From Humitalea sp050632385 (GTDB lineage: Bacteria; Pseudomonadota; Alphaproteobacteria; Acetobacterales; Acetobacteraceae): a stretch of 64,000 bases of DNA. Where the stretch lies: positions 4,340,001 to 4,404,000 of the forward strand of contig NZ_CP192599.1 in assembly GCF_050632385.1 (NCBI RefSeq), read 5' to 3'. This document shows, piece by piece, positions 1 to 8,284 of the stretch (positions are counted from its first letter, which is position 1; every line of letters begins with the position of its first letter). The notes under the pieces were generated by a model, which was not told the DNA's origin, searched no databases, and saw only the letters and a program-made list of their open reading frames with translations. The position numbers and the translations under genes are program-made.

Positions 1-346
1 CGCCGAATTCGGCGCCTTCGTGAACTTCCTCGGCGCCAAGGACGGGCTGGTTCACATCAGCGAACTGGCCAATGAACGGGTCAACCGCACCACCGACATC
101 ATCAATGTCGGCGACAAGGTGAAGGTGAAGGTCATCGGCCACGACGACCGCGGCAAGGTGAAGCTGTCGATGCGCGTGGTGGACCAGGCGACCGGCGCCG
201 ACATCAGTGACCAGGTGGGCGCCAAGCGCCCCCGGGCCGAGGGTGAGGAAGGCGGCGAACCCCGTCGTGAACGCAGCGGCGACCGCGACGGCTTCCGCCG
301 CGATCGTGGCCCGCGTCGTGGCGGTGGCGATTTCGCCGCCGACTGA
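1..346 (+). CDS. pnp: Polynucleotide phosphorylase, C-terminal end (partial)
   Basis: The frame is already open at base 2 and stops at TGA 344-346, so only the last 114 residues are present. They hold an S1 RNA-binding domain (EFGAFVNFL, GLVHISEL, GKVKLSMR), then a charged Arg/Gly/Glu-rich tail of about 45 residues. This is the usual end of alphaproteobacterial PNPase, the phosphorolytic 3'-5' exoribonuclease of the RNA degradosome. The two RNase PH-like domains and the KH domain would lie before the window. Another S1 protein cannot be fully excluded from the fragment. Its customary neighbour rpsO is about 36 kb away on the opposite strand, which is unusual. Confidence 0.85.
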   Translation, partial: AEFGAFVNFLGAKDGLVHISELANERVNRTTDIINVGDKVKVKVIGHDDRGKVKLSMRVVDQATGADISDQVGAKRPRAEGEEGGEPRRERSGDRDGFRRDRGPRRGGGDFAAD

Positions 347-356
347 CCGGAATACC

Positions 357-406
357 AAGCCGATGCGTCCGCGCATCGGCTTGGCCCCGGGCCTTGCGAA
401 AGGCCC
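357..406 (+). terminator. Double hairpin after pnp
   Basis: Two hairpins follow the pnp stop. The first has an exact 11-bp stem (357-367 with 372-382) and a 4-nt loop. The second pairs GGGCCTT (389-395) with AAGGCCC (400-406) around a GCGA loop. There is no clear T-tract, so this is probably a transcript-end stabiliser or weak intrinsic terminator separating pnp from the next gene. Confidence 0.6.
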
Positions 407-516
407 GTGAACGACTCATCTGCGACCGACGGGACCGCACGCCAGCCGGCCGCGCCCGCAACCGCCCGCCAAGGCCCCGAAGGCCCCGGCCCCAGCAAGA
501 GCGAACGACCAGAAAC

Positions 517-1917
517 GTGAAGCCAATCAACGCGATCCGCATGGGCGGTGCCGACGTCCTTCCCCTGGTCGAAGGCGGCAAGGGCGTTTCCGCCACCAAT
601 GGGCAAAGCAGCGGCGCCTGGGCCCATGCCGGCGGCGTGGGCACCGTCAGCGCGGTCAATGCCGATAGCTACGACGCGGATGGCAAGGTCATCCCCCAGA
701 TCTACCACGCCAAGACCCGGCGTGAGCGGCATGAGGAACTGGTCGCCTACGGCATCGCCGGCGGCATCGCCCAGGTGAAGGTCGCCCACGAGGTCAATGG
801 CGGCCGTGGTCGCATCCACGCCAATATCCTGTGGGAGATGGGCGGCGCGGAACGCATCATCCGTGGCATGCTGGAAGCCGTGCCGGGCATGATCCATGGC
901 GTGACCTGCGGCGCGGGCATGCCCTATGGCCTGGCCGCCGTGGCGCGTGAGCACCACGTCTACATGTATCCCATCGTCTCCAGCGCCCGCGCCTTCAACG
1001 CGCTGTGGCGCCGGGCCTATTCCAAGGCATCGGAATGGCTGGGCGGCGTGGTCTATGAGGACCCCTGGCTGGCCGGTGGCCACAACGGCCTGTCCAACAG
1101 CGAAAACCCGCGCCAGCCGGAAGACCCCTTCCCCCGCGTCCTGGCGCTGCGCCAGTTGATGAACTCCTTCGGGCTGCAGGCCGTGCCGATCATCATGGCC
1201 GGCGGCGTCTGGTGGCTGGAGGAATGGGAGGACTGGATCGACAATCCCGACCTCGGCCCCATCGCGTTCCAGTTCGGCACGCGTCCGCTGCTGACCAAGG
1301 AATCCCCGATCCCCGACGAATGGAAGCAGCGGCTGCTGACCCTGAAGCCGGGCGACGTGTCGCTGCAGGCGTTTTCGCCGACCGGCTTCTATTCATCGGC
1401 CGTGCGCACGCGGCTGCTGCGCGACCTGGAAGAGCGCAGCGAACGCCAGGTCGCCTATATCGGTGCCGCCGAGGGCGACAAGACCGCCGAATATGGCGTC
1501 GGCCCGCGCAAGCGCCCCGTCTGGATGACCCCGGAAGACCGCGCCAAGGTCGAACTCTGGACGCGCCAGGGCTTTACGGAAGCCCTGCGCACCCCGGACG
1601 ACACGCTGGTCTTCGAAACGCCGGAAGCCGCGCGGGAAATCCTGCAGGACCAGACCGATTGCATGGGCTGCCTGTCGCATTGCCGCTTCAGCAACTGGAC
1701 GCAGATCGAACCCGACTTCTCGACCGGCAAGCGCGCCGACCCGCGGTCCTTCTGCATCCAGAAGAAGCTGCAGGCGATCGCCCATGGCGGCGGGACCGAG
1801 GACAACCTGATGTTCGCGGGCCAGGTGGCGACGCGTTTCGCGCAGGACCCGTTCTATTCGAACGGTTTCATCCCGACCGCCGGCCAATTGGTCGAACGGA
1901 TTCTCACGGGGCGCTGA
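517..1917 (+). CDS. Nitronate monooxygenase-like flavin oxidoreductase
   Basis: A 466-residue protein of the NAD(P)H-dependent flavin oxidoreductase (2-nitropropane dioxygenase/nitronate monooxygenase) superfamily, an FMN-binding TIM barrel. The N-terminus (MKPINAIRMGG, EGGKGVSATNG) and the segment IIMAGGVWWLEEWEDW match the long subgroup of this family as I know it. A Cys cluster, CMGCLSHC near residue 390, is characteristic of this subgroup. The GTG at 517 is chosen because it gives the conserved N-terminus; ATG 541 is an alternative and the ribosome site is weak either way. The physiological substrate is unknown; detoxification of nitronates is only the family default. It stands alone between hairpin-rich gaps. 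Confidence 0.75.
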   Translation: MKPINAIRMGGADVLPLVEGGKGVSATNGQSSGAWAHAGGVGTVSAVNADSYDADGKVIPQIYHAKTRRERHEELVAYGIAGGIAQVKVAHEVNGGRGRIHANILWEMGGAERIIRGMLEAVPGMIHGVTCGAGMPYGLAAVAREHHVYMYPIVSSARAFNALWRRAYSKASEWLGGVVYEDPWLAGGHNGLSNSENPRQPEDPFPRVLALRQLMNSFGLQAVPIIMAGGVWWLEEWEDWIDNPDLGPIAFQFGTRPLLTKESPIPDEWKQRLLTLKPGDVSLQAFSPTGFYSSAVRTRLLRDLEERSERQVAYIGAAEGDKTAEYGVGPRKRPVWMTPEDRAKVELWTRQGFTEALRTPDDTLVFETPEAAREILQDQTDCMGCLSHCRFSNWTQIEPDFSTGKRADPRSFCIQKKLQAIAHGGGTEDNLMFAGQVATRFAQDPFYSNGFIPTAGQLVERILTGR

Positions 1918-1924
1918 CTCCCCG

Positions 1925-1985
1925 GGGCCATGCTGATTGCGCATGGCCCAACCGCCAGCCCGCGACGGTGTTTCACCGTGGCGGG
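1925..1985 (+). terminator. Tandem hairpins after the nitronate monooxygenase gene
   Basis: GGCCATGC (1926-1933) pairs with GCATGGCC (1941-1948). A second hairpin pairs CCCGC-ACGGTG (1959-1970) with CACCGT-GCGGG (1974-1985) around TTT with one G-G mismatch. No T-run follows. Probably a transcription or transcript-stability boundary. Confidence 0.45.
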
Positions 1986-2045
1986 CCTGGAAGCACCGGC
2001 TTGGCCGCGCCACCTCCCCGCTAACACGTAAAGCGCGGAGCCTTC

Positions 2046-3137
2046 ATGACCGATCATTCCAACGCCTTGTTCCAGCCCTTCATGCTGGGCGACATCCCTG
2101 TGACCAACCGCATCGCCATGGCGCCGCTGACGCGCAACCGCGCCGCGCGCGGCACCGATGCGCCACATGGGTTGAACGCGACCTATTATGCCCAGCGCGC
2201 CGACGCGGGCCTGCTGATCTCGGAAGCCACGCAGATTTCCCGACAGGGCCAGGGTTATATCTGGACGCCGGGGCTGTATTCCGAAACCCAGGTGAATGGC
2301 TGGAAGCAGGTCACCGACGCGGTGCATGCCAAGGGCGGGCACATCATCGTGCAGCTCTGGCACGTCGGCCGCGTGTCGCATGTCTCACTTCAGGATGATG
2401 GCGCCGCCCCGGTCGCGCCCTCGGCCATCGCGGCGAAAACCAAGACCTTCATCGAGACGGGCTTTGCCGAAACCTCGATGCCGCAGGCGCTGGACCAGGC
2501 CGGGATCGACGCGATCATCGGCGATTATGTGCAGGCCGCGCAGAATGCGACGCGCGCGGGCTTTGACGGCATCGAACTGCACGCCGCCAATGGCTACCTG
2601 ATCGACCAGTTCCTCAAGGATGGCACCAACACGCGCACCGACCGCTACGGCGGCTCGGTCGAAAACCGTGCGCGCTTCGGGCTCGAAGTCGTGGATGCGA
2701 TGCTGAAGGTGTTTCCGGCGAAGCGTTTTGGCGTCCGCATTTCTCCGGTCAGCCCGGCGAATGATGCGGTGACCAGCGACCCGGCCGAGGTGTTTGGCTA
2801 TTTCGTCGCGGAACTGTCCAAGCGCGGCATCGCCTTCATCCATGTGGTGGAGGGTGCGACCGGCGGTCCGCGCGATGTCGCGCCCTTCGACTACGCGGCG
2901 CTGCGGAGGTCGTTCAAGGGCGCCTATATCGCCAACAACGGCTATACGCGCGCCATGGCGATCGAGGCCGTCGCTGAGGGTCGTGCCGACCTGGTCGCCT
3001 TCGGCCGTCCCTTCATCGCCAACCCGGACCTCGTGGCCCGGCTGCGCCAGGATGCGCCGCTGAACACGGTGAACCCCGCCACGCTCTATGGCGGCGGGGC
3101 CGAAGGCTACACCGACTATCCGGCGCTGGCGGCGTAG
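2046..3137 (+). CDS. Alkene reductase, Old Yellow Enzyme family (NemA type)
   Basis: A 363-residue FMN-dependent ene-reductase of the classical OYE class, which reduces activated C=C bonds (maleimides, enones, nitroesters) with NAD(P)H in the cytoplasm. Visible signatures are APLTRNRA near residue 26, HVGR at 106-109, and the substrate-anion pair in ELHAANGYL (H179, N182) with the adjacent Tyr184. FLKDGTNTRTDRYGGS is typical of NemA/xenobiotic reductases. The start has GCGGAG a few bases upstream. The last 22 nt overlap the convergent DUF1330 gene. A second OYE of a different class lies just beyond that gene. Confidence 0.9.
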   Translation: MTDHSNALFQPFMLGDIPVTNRIAMAPLTRNRAARGTDAPHGLNATYYAQRADAGLLISEATQISRQGQGYIWTPGLYSETQVNGWKQVTDAVHAKGGHIIVQLWHVGRVSHVSLQDDGAAPVAPSAIAAKTKTFIETGFAETSMPQALDQAGIDAIIGDYVQAAQNATRAGFDGIELHAANGYLIDQFLKDGTNTRTDRYGGSVENRARFGLEVVDAMLKVFPAKRFGVRISPVSPANDAVTSDPAEVFGYFVAELSKRGIAFIHVVEGATGGPRDVAPFDYAALRRSFKGAYIANNGYTRAMAIEAVAEGRADLVAFGRPFIANPDLVARLRQDAPLNTVNPATLYGGGAEGYTDYPALAA

Positions 3138-3418
3138 CCCTCGGCAAAAACCAGGCGGGAGGTCGAACAGGCCTCCCGCAGGGCGAGCAGGGGCGCGTAG
3201 TCGGGGCTGTCGTAGAAATTCCGCAGCGCGTCCATGCTCGGGAATTCCAGCACGACCAGGCGGTGGAAGAAGGGCGCGCCTTCCTTCACCTCCAACTCGG
3301 GGCCGCGGATCAAGTAGCGGCCGCCGAAGCGCGCGATCATCGGCGACACCGCCGTGCGGTATTCGCCGAAGCGGCTGGGGTCGGTGACCTCAAGGTCGGC
3401 GATCATGTAGGCGGGCAT
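3116..3418 (-). CDS. DUF1330 family small protein
   Basis: A 100-residue protein of the DUF1330 family, a ferredoxin-like alpha/beta-barrel dimer fold. Typical elements are MPAYMIADLEVTD at the start, a central GGRYLIRG and the FPSMDALRNFYDSPDY region. The biochemical role of the family is not established. It is the last gene of a leftward set (DUF2272 lipoprotein, OYE, DUF1330), 12 nt after the OYE gene, suggesting co-transcription. Its 3' end overlaps the NemA-type gene by 22 nt on the opposite strand. Confidence 0.85.
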   Translation of the reverse strand: MPAYMIADLEVTDPSRFGEYRTAVSPMIARFGGRYLIRGPELEVKEGAPFFHRLVVLEFPSMDALRNFYDSPDYAPLLALREACSTSRLVFAEGYAASAG

Positions 3419-3430
3419 GGCGGGTCTCCC

Positions 3431-4543
3431 TCAAACCGGTGGCATGGCCTCGGCGGCGGCGCGGTCCATCGCGATGCGCCCGAGGGCATTCCAGCCGCGT
3501 TCGTATTGCGGCGCCACCGTAATCGCATCCAGCCGGCCCAGTGCCGCGGCCGCCCGCAGCGGCCAGTATGGGTCGCGCAGCAGCGCGCGGGCCAGCAAGA
3601 CCATGTCGGCATCGCCATCGGCGACGATCGCGGCGGCCTGCGCCGGTTCGGTGATCATGCCGACCGATGCGGTCAGCATGCCCGTCGCCTGCCGCACCGC
3701 GCGCCCGCCCGGCACCTGGTATCCCGGCCCCACCGGGATCCTCTGCGACGGGTCGATGCCGCCGGAGGAGACGTCCATCGCCTCGACGCCCAGGTCCTTC
3801 AGCAGCGCGGAGACGCGGATGGTGTCATCGGTGGTCCAGCCGCCCTCGATCCAATCCGTATGGCTGATGCGGACCCAGAGCGAGACATCGGCGGGCAGCA
3901 CCGCCTTCACGGCACGGGTGGCTTCCAGCAGCAGCCGGGTCCGGCCGGCGAAATCGCCGCCCCAGGCATCGTCGCGGTGGTTCGACAGCGGCGACAGGAA
4001 CTGGTGCAGCAGATAGCCGTGCGCGCCATGCAATTCGATGATGCGGTAGCCGGCGCGGGCCGCACGGGCGGCGGTTTCGGCAAAAGCCTCGATGACGCCT
4101 TCGATCTCGGCCACCGTCATCGCCGCCGGCACGGCAAAATTGCCCATCGGCACAGGGCTGGCCGACAAGGTCGGCCAGGATGGCACGGCGGGGCCGTCGT
4201 TCCAGGGCGCGCCCCGGCTGGCCTTGCGCCCGGCATGGCCGATCTGGATGCCGGGCAGCGCGCCGGCATGGGCGATGGCGGCGGCCAGGCGGGCATGGCC
4301 GTCGAATTGCGAGTCTTCCCAAAAACCCAGGTCGCCCGGGGTGATGCGCCCGTCGCGGGTGATGGCGGCGACTTCGGTGATGACCAGCCCGGCGCCGCCC
4401 ACGGCGCGTTGCAGCAGATGCGCCATGTGCCAGTCGGTGACCCGCCCATCATCGGCCGCGCAATATTGGCACATGGGCGACATGCCGATGCGGTTGCGCG
4501 ATGTGCCACCGGCCAGATCCAGCGGGGCGAAGAGGTCGGTCAT
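3431..4543 (-). CDS. NADH:flavin oxidoreductase, YqjM-class Old Yellow Enzyme
   Basis: A 370-residue OYE of the thermophilic-like (YqjM/XenA) class. Class markers are MCQYC with Cys25 and Tyr27 tuning the flavin, DWHMAHL, HAGR at 103-106, and an HxxH substrate pair (H172, H175 in LHGAHGYL) instead of the HxxN of the NemA type. It should reduce activated alkenes using NAD(P)H and FMN. ATG 4543 is chosen because it overlaps the upstream lipoprotein stop as ATGA and yields the family N-terminus MTDLFAPLDLAG. A longer upstream extension of the frame has no family support. Confidence 0.9.
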   Translation of the reverse strand: MTDLFAPLDLAGGTSRNRIGMSPMCQYCAADDGRVTDWHMAHLLQRAVGGAGLVITEVAAITRDGRITPGDLGFWEDSQFDGHARLAAAIAHAGALPGIQIGHAGRKASRGAPWNDGPAVPSWPTLSASPVPMGNFAVPAAMTVAEIEGVIEAFAETAARAARAGYRIIELHGAHGYLLHQFLSPLSNHRDDAWGGDFAGRTRLLLEATRAVKAVLPADVSLWVRISHTDWIEGGWTTDDTIRVSALLKDLGVEAMDVSSGGIDPSQRIPVGPGYQVPGGRAVRQATGMLTASVGMITEPAQAAAIVADGDADMVLLARALLRDPYWPLRAAAALGRLDAITVAPQYERGWNALGRIAMDRAAAEAMPPV

Positions 4544-5349
4544 GAACCAGGCACTCCAAAAGGGGGCAATTGACCAAGGCGGTTCTGCATCACCACGACC
4601 CAGGGCGCACGCCCCGGGCCACGCGGCAGCAGCCGCCCCGATGTATCCGTCGCAAAGCGCGTCAGCACCACGGCATCGGCGACATTGCCGCCCAGTGCCG
4701 AAACGCTGCCCGGGGCGGTTTGCAGCACCAGGTCGCAATGCATCGGGCGGAAGCGCCCGACCTCCGCCGCGCGCGCCGACCAGGCGGGCAGCGGTGCCCG
4801 GCTGCGGTCGGCGCAGACCAGGTCGCCCGGCGCCGGCACCGCCTGTTCGGGTGCCAGCGGGACAAAGGGCGCCGTGGCCGGCCAGGCCGCCGCCGTCGCG
4901 GTCAGCCCGTCCAGGTACAGCGCATGGGACGCATCCGGCGGGAACTCCCGCACATCCACCCCGGCGCGCAGCATCAGGTAGGAGATGAAGGCCGCCGACC
5001 AGGGCGGATCGGCCCAGAGCGTCGCCGGCGGCGCCAGGGGATCGGGCGCGTACTCCGCCCTGGCGCGCGCGATCGCGCCCTCATCATCCGGCACGCTGCG
5101 CCAATAGGCGATCAGCCGGGGCATGTTGTCCGCCAGCCCTTCCAACCGGGGCGGGACCTCGCCGGGATTGGCCGCGTCCGGCACTGCGATCGCGCCCCAT
5201 TCGCGCCATTCCTCGGCGGCGATGCGCAGCAGGCGTTCGCGCACGCTGGGCGGGTAGGCCATCGGTGGCCCCAGGGTGGCGGGGGGCGGCGGCGTGGCGC
5301 AGCCCGCAGCGAGCAGAAGGGCCAGGCACGAGGACAGGATGGCGCGCAT
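4540..5349 (-). CDS. DUF2272 lipoprotein
   Basis: A 269-residue protein starting with a lipoprotein signal (hydrophobic run ending LLLAAGC, acylated Cys17) and a Pro-rich linker. The mature part matches DUF2272, which resembles cell-wall NlpC/P60-like folds: WSAAFISYLMLRAGV, a conserved His near DASHALY, PGDLVCADR, and RPMHCDLVL followed by GGNVADAV. It is probably an envelope protein, but no activity is established for the family. First gene of the leftward set, coupled to the OYE gene by a 4-nt ATGA overlap. Confidence 0.8.
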   Translation of the reverse strand: MRAILSSCLALLLAAGCATPPPPATLGPPMAYPPSVRERLLRIAAEEWREWGAIAVPDAANPGEVPPRLEGLADNMPRLIAYWRSVPDDEGAIARARAEYAPDPLAPPATLWADPPWSAAFISYLMLRAGVDVREFPPDASHALYLDGLTATAAAWPATAPFVPLAPEQAVPAPGDLVCADRSRAPLPAWSARAAEVGRFRPMHCDLVLQTAPGSVSALGGNVADAVVLTRFATDTSGRLLPRGPGRAPWVVVMQNRLGQLPPFGVPGS

Positions 5350-5466
5350 GGGGCCTGCTTAGAGCATGCGCCGCCGAAGCGTAATCGCGCCACGCACCGC
5401 GAAAGTGATGCCGCCCGCCCCGCAATCCACTTGCGCGCCGCATGGCCGGGCCGGAACACTCCGGAC

Positions 5467-6558
5467 ATGACCTTGATCCTCCGCCCCACCGCCGGTGACA
5501 GCGCCCAGGCATGCGCGACCCGCGCCATGCCGCATTCCCAGGCGGACCGCATGCTGGAGGACGCCTGGGCCGATCCATGGACACGCGCATCCTTCCGCGC
5601 GACCGCCGCCGGGGTGCTGCCGACGGCGGCCTTCCTCGACGATTCCGACTTGCTGCTGGCGCTGAAGCACCAGGTGATGGCGGGGCTGTTGCAGGTGGCG
5701 GACCAGCCGGCCTTCGGCGCGCCCTTCGGCCCCGGCGGCGGCGGCAAGGGCAAGGCGAGCCAGGCGCCGCGCCTGATCGACGAATTCTCCAAGCGCGGCG
5801 GCGCCGGCGTCTTCCCCCACATCAGCCGCGCCGATGTCGTGGCGGGCTTGCGCGAACGCCTGGCCGACAAGAAGTCGATCAGCCAGAAGACCACCAGCCT
5901 GTGCGGTCCATCGGCGCTGTGCACCAGCCTGCTGCACGACGACCCCGATGTGTACGTGACCTATGTGATCAGCGTCTGGGAAACCGGCGTCGGCAAGCTG
6001 GGCACGATCGTCGTGAAGCCGGGCGAGGATTGCCGCAACTACAAGCCCAAGCCCATGCCGTCGAAGTTCAGCGGCAAGCCGCGCAACTTCATCGCCCCGG
6101 TCGATTGGGTGGCGCTGGCCAGCCTGCGCGATTCCGAGAACGACGTCTTCGACTACGACGACGACGACGACGCGGCCGGCGGCATCACCATGCCGGAGGA
6201 CCTGGCCGAATGGTTCACCAAGGTCGGCTACCGCGACCAGCGCAACGAGACCAACATCTGGTTCACCAAGGGGGCCGCGAACATCGATGAGGCCGGACGC
6301 CTGCGATCGCAGGGCTATGCCGTCGCGCTGTTCATCTGCGCCAACATGATCCAGGCCAAATCGCAGCGGGACCACGGCGTCTTCACCATCCCCGACCATT
6401 GGATCCTGCTGAACCACACCTCGGGCTTCACCCAGGGGTCGATCGACCTGAACATCTGGTCCTGGGGCGGCGACATCCAGGTGCCCGACAAGGGGCGCCT
6501 GTCGGAGGATGATTTTTCCGGCAATTACTTTGGCTATGTCGCGGCGCGGCCGGGGTGA
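5467..6558 (+). CDS. Unknown protein with CGPSA (papain/C39-like) motif
   Basis: A 363-residue protein with no signal peptide or membrane segment. I do not recognise a named family. SLCGPSALCTSLL (Cys146) resembles the nucleophile motif of C39-like/papain-fold cysteine peptidases, and PDHWILLNH (His311) is placed as their catalytic His would be. Between them are a conserved-looking VDWVALASLRDSEN and an Asp run (229-235) before GGITMPEDL. A peptidase, transglutaminase or secreted toxin-like enzyme is possible; this is inference from motifs. ATG 5467 is preferred because the frame upstream is antisense to the lipoprotein gene. It ends 10 nt before the convergent cbpM. Confidence 0.6.
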   Translation: MTLILRPTAGDSAQACATRAMPHSQADRMLEDAWADPWTRASFRATAAGVLPTAAFLDDSDLLLALKHQVMAGLLQVADQPAFGAPFGPGGGGKGKASQAPRLIDEFSKRGGAGVFPHISRADVVAGLRERLADKKSISQKTTSLCGPSALCTSLLHDDPDVYVTYVISVWETGVGKLGTIVVKPGEDCRNYKPKPMPSKFSGKPRNFIAPVDWVALASLRDSENDVFDYDDDDDAAGGITMPEDLAEWFTKVGYRDQRNETNIWFTKGAANIDEAGRLRSQGYAVALFICANMIQAKSQRDHGVFTIPDHWILLNHTSGFTQGSIDLNIWSWGGDIQVPDKGRLSEDDFSGNYFGYVAARPG

Positions 6559-6568
6559 TGGGCGTCGC

Positions 6569-6841
6569 CTAACCCTCGTCCTCGTCCGGCACCACGCCCA
6601 GCCGCTTCAGCCGCCGGCGCAGCGCATAGACCTGGTCCAGCAGCGACAGCACCACCGGCAGCGCGTCCTCGTTCACCGCCAGGTCGTCGCGCAGTTCCAG
6701 GATCAGCCGGACCCGTTCGACGTCGATCTCCTGGAACACCAGGCCAGGTTCGGGGTGGACGTAGCCCTCGGCGATCCAGCGTTGCAGATCCTCGGGCGAG
6801 AGGGATGCGAAGCGGGCGCGGAGGAGGTCCAGCGTGATCAT
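6569..6841 (-). CDS. cbpM: Chaperone modulator CbpM
   Basis: A 90-residue MerR-like helical protein of the CbpM family, which binds the J-domain of CbpA and inhibits its co-chaperone and DNA-binding activities. Family features are an N-terminal MerR-type helix-turn-helix-like segment (LQRWIAEGYVHPE), a central RVRLILELRDDLAVNEDALPVV stretch (seen in two overlapping halves), and the C-terminal helix LLDQVYALRRRLKRL. It directly follows cbpA with an ATGA overlap, the standard cbpAM arrangement, which supports the call. Confidence 0.85.
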   Translation of the reverse strand: MITLDLLRARFASLSPEDLQRWIAEGYVHPEPGLVFQEIDVERVRLILELRDDLAVNEDALPVVLSLLDQVYALRRRLKRLGVVPDEDEG

Positions 6842-7764
6842 GTGGTCGCGGCCTCCAACCCGGCACGGGGGTCGAAGGCGGCGTCAGGCTCCCAGTCCTT
6901 GAGGAAGGCTTCCAGCGCCGCATCCGGCGGGCCGGTCACCACCTTCAGCGTCAGGAACAAGTCCCCCGCCGCCCGGTCGCCATGCTTGGCGATGCCGCGG
7001 CCGCGCAGGCGGATCTGGCGCCCGGTGTCGCTATGGGGCGGCAGGGTGACGCGCACCGGGCCGCTGGGCGTGGGCGCCGTCACCGGCCCGCCCAGCACCG
7101 CCTCCTTGATCGTGACCGGCAATTCCACCCGCAGGTCCATGCCGTCGCGCTTGAAGACCGGGTGCTCGGCCACGTCCAACTCGATCATCGCATCGCCGTC
7201 CGGGCCGCCGTTGCGCCCGGGCGCCCCCTTGCCGCGCAGGCGCAGGATCTGGCCGGTGACGACGCCGGGGGGGATTTTCACGGCCAGGCTGTGCCCATCC
7301 GGCATCGTCAGGTGTTCGGTGGCGCCGAGGGCGGCCGACAGGAAGGGCACCGCCAGGCGATAGGCCTGGTCCTGGCCGCGGCGGGGGGCCGCCTCGGCGC
7401 GGCGCCGGGCTTCGAACATGTCGGCGAACAGGTCCTCGAACACATCGGCATTGCCGGCGCCATAGGCGCCGCCTGGGCGGTAGCGTTCGCCGGGTGCCCC
7501 CTCCGCCTGCTGGCGGTAGCCGCCGGTGGGGCGCAGGGGCTGGCCCTCGGCGTCGATCTCCCCGCGGTCGAAGGCGGCGCGGCGGTCGGGGTCGGACAGC
7601 AGGTCATTGGCGGCGGAGGCGGCCTTGAACAGCGCCTCGGCCGCCGGCTTGCCCGGGTTCAGGTCCGGGTGGTGCTTGCGGGCGAGCTTGCGGTAGGCCG
7701 CCTTGATGGCCTCCGGCGTCGCATCGCGGGCGAGGCCAAGAACTTTGTAGGGATCATCGGCCAT
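6838..7764 (-). CDS. cbpA: Curved DNA-binding protein/DnaJ-class co-chaperone CbpA
   Basis: A 308-residue DnaJ-family protein. The J-domain (about 4-68) contains the Hsp70-activating HPD at 32-34. A Gly-rich linker follows with GAYGAGNADVFEDLF, then the two beta-barrel substrate domains (FLSAALGATEHL, LRLRGKGAPG, VTIKEAVLGG, LRGRGIAKHG). There is no CXXCXGXG zinc finger, which separates CbpA from DnaJ. It stimulates DnaK and can bind curved DNA. It forms a two-gene operon with cbpM and is divergent from the HIT gene. Confidence 0.9.
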   Translation of the reverse strand: MADDPYKVLGLARDATPEAIKAAYRKLARKHHPDLNPGKPAAEALFKAASAANDLLSDPDRRAAFDRGEIDAEGQPLRPTGGYRQQAEGAPGERYRPGGAYGAGNADVFEDLFADMFEARRRAEAAPRRGQDQAYRLAVPFLSAALGATEHLTMPDGHSLAVKIPPGVVTGQILRLRGKGAPGRNGGPDGDAMIELDVAEHPVFKRDGMDLRVELPVTIKEAVLGGPVTAPTPSGPVRVTLPPHSDTGRQIRLRGRGIAKHGDRAAGDLFLTLKVVTGPPDAALEAFLKDWEPDAAFDPRAGLEAATT

Positions 7765-7897
7765 CGTGCCATCCTGTCTGGCGAAACCGCGCCGCCGTTA
7801 TTTTGCCCGCGCCCAGGTTCAACGTCCACATGGGGCCAACCGCTTTGCCCAAGGCCGCGCCGCCGGGTAATCTGGGCGCCACACGATGGAAGCCCCG

Positions 7898-8284
7898 ATG
7901 TCCACGACCGGCCTGCCACCCTACGACGACGCCAACATCTTTGCCCGCATCCTGCGGGGGGAGATCCCCTGCAAGCGGGTGGCCGAGGATGACCACGCCC
8001 TGGCCTTCCACGACATCAACCCCCAGGCGCCGGTGCATATCCTGGTCGTGCCCAAGGGGCGCTGGGTCTCGCTGGCCGATTTCGCGGCCGGCGCCAGCGA
8101 TGCCGAACAGGGCGGCTTCTGGCGCATGGTCGGCGCCGTCGCCCGCGACGCGGGGCTGGAGGCCAGCGGCTATCGCATCCTGTCCAACATGGGCGCCGAG
8201 GGTGGGCAGGAAGTCCCGCATTTCCACGTCCATGTCTTCGGCGGCCGGCGGCTGGGCCGCATGGTCGCGGCACCCGCCCCTTGA
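7898..8284 (+). CDS. HIT family (histidine triad) protein, Hint-like
   Basis: A 128-residue HIT protein with the catalytic triad motif HFHVHVFGG (H108, H110, H112) and the N-terminal NIFARILRGEIP that marks the Hint/PKCI branch. These enzymes hydrolyse AMP-lysine and other nucleoside phosphoramidates. ATG 7898 is preferred because GGAAG lies at 7888-7892 with 5-nt spacing; ATG 7886 would add four residues. The stop overlaps the next start as TTGA, so the SirB1-like protein is probably translationally coupled. Confidence 0.88.
   Translation: MSTTGLPPYDDANIFARILRGEIPCKRVAEDDHALAFHDINPQAPVHILVVPKGRWVSLADFAAGASDAEQGGFWRMVGAVARDAGLEASGYRILSNMGAEGGQEVPHFHVHVFGGRRLGRMVAAPAP

Noticed and set aside
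4570..5466. N-terminal extension of the CGPSA protein by about 300 residues
   Set aside because: The extension is antisense to the DUF2272 lipoprotein gene and has shadow-type composition; ATG 5467 follows the lipoprotein promoter gap.
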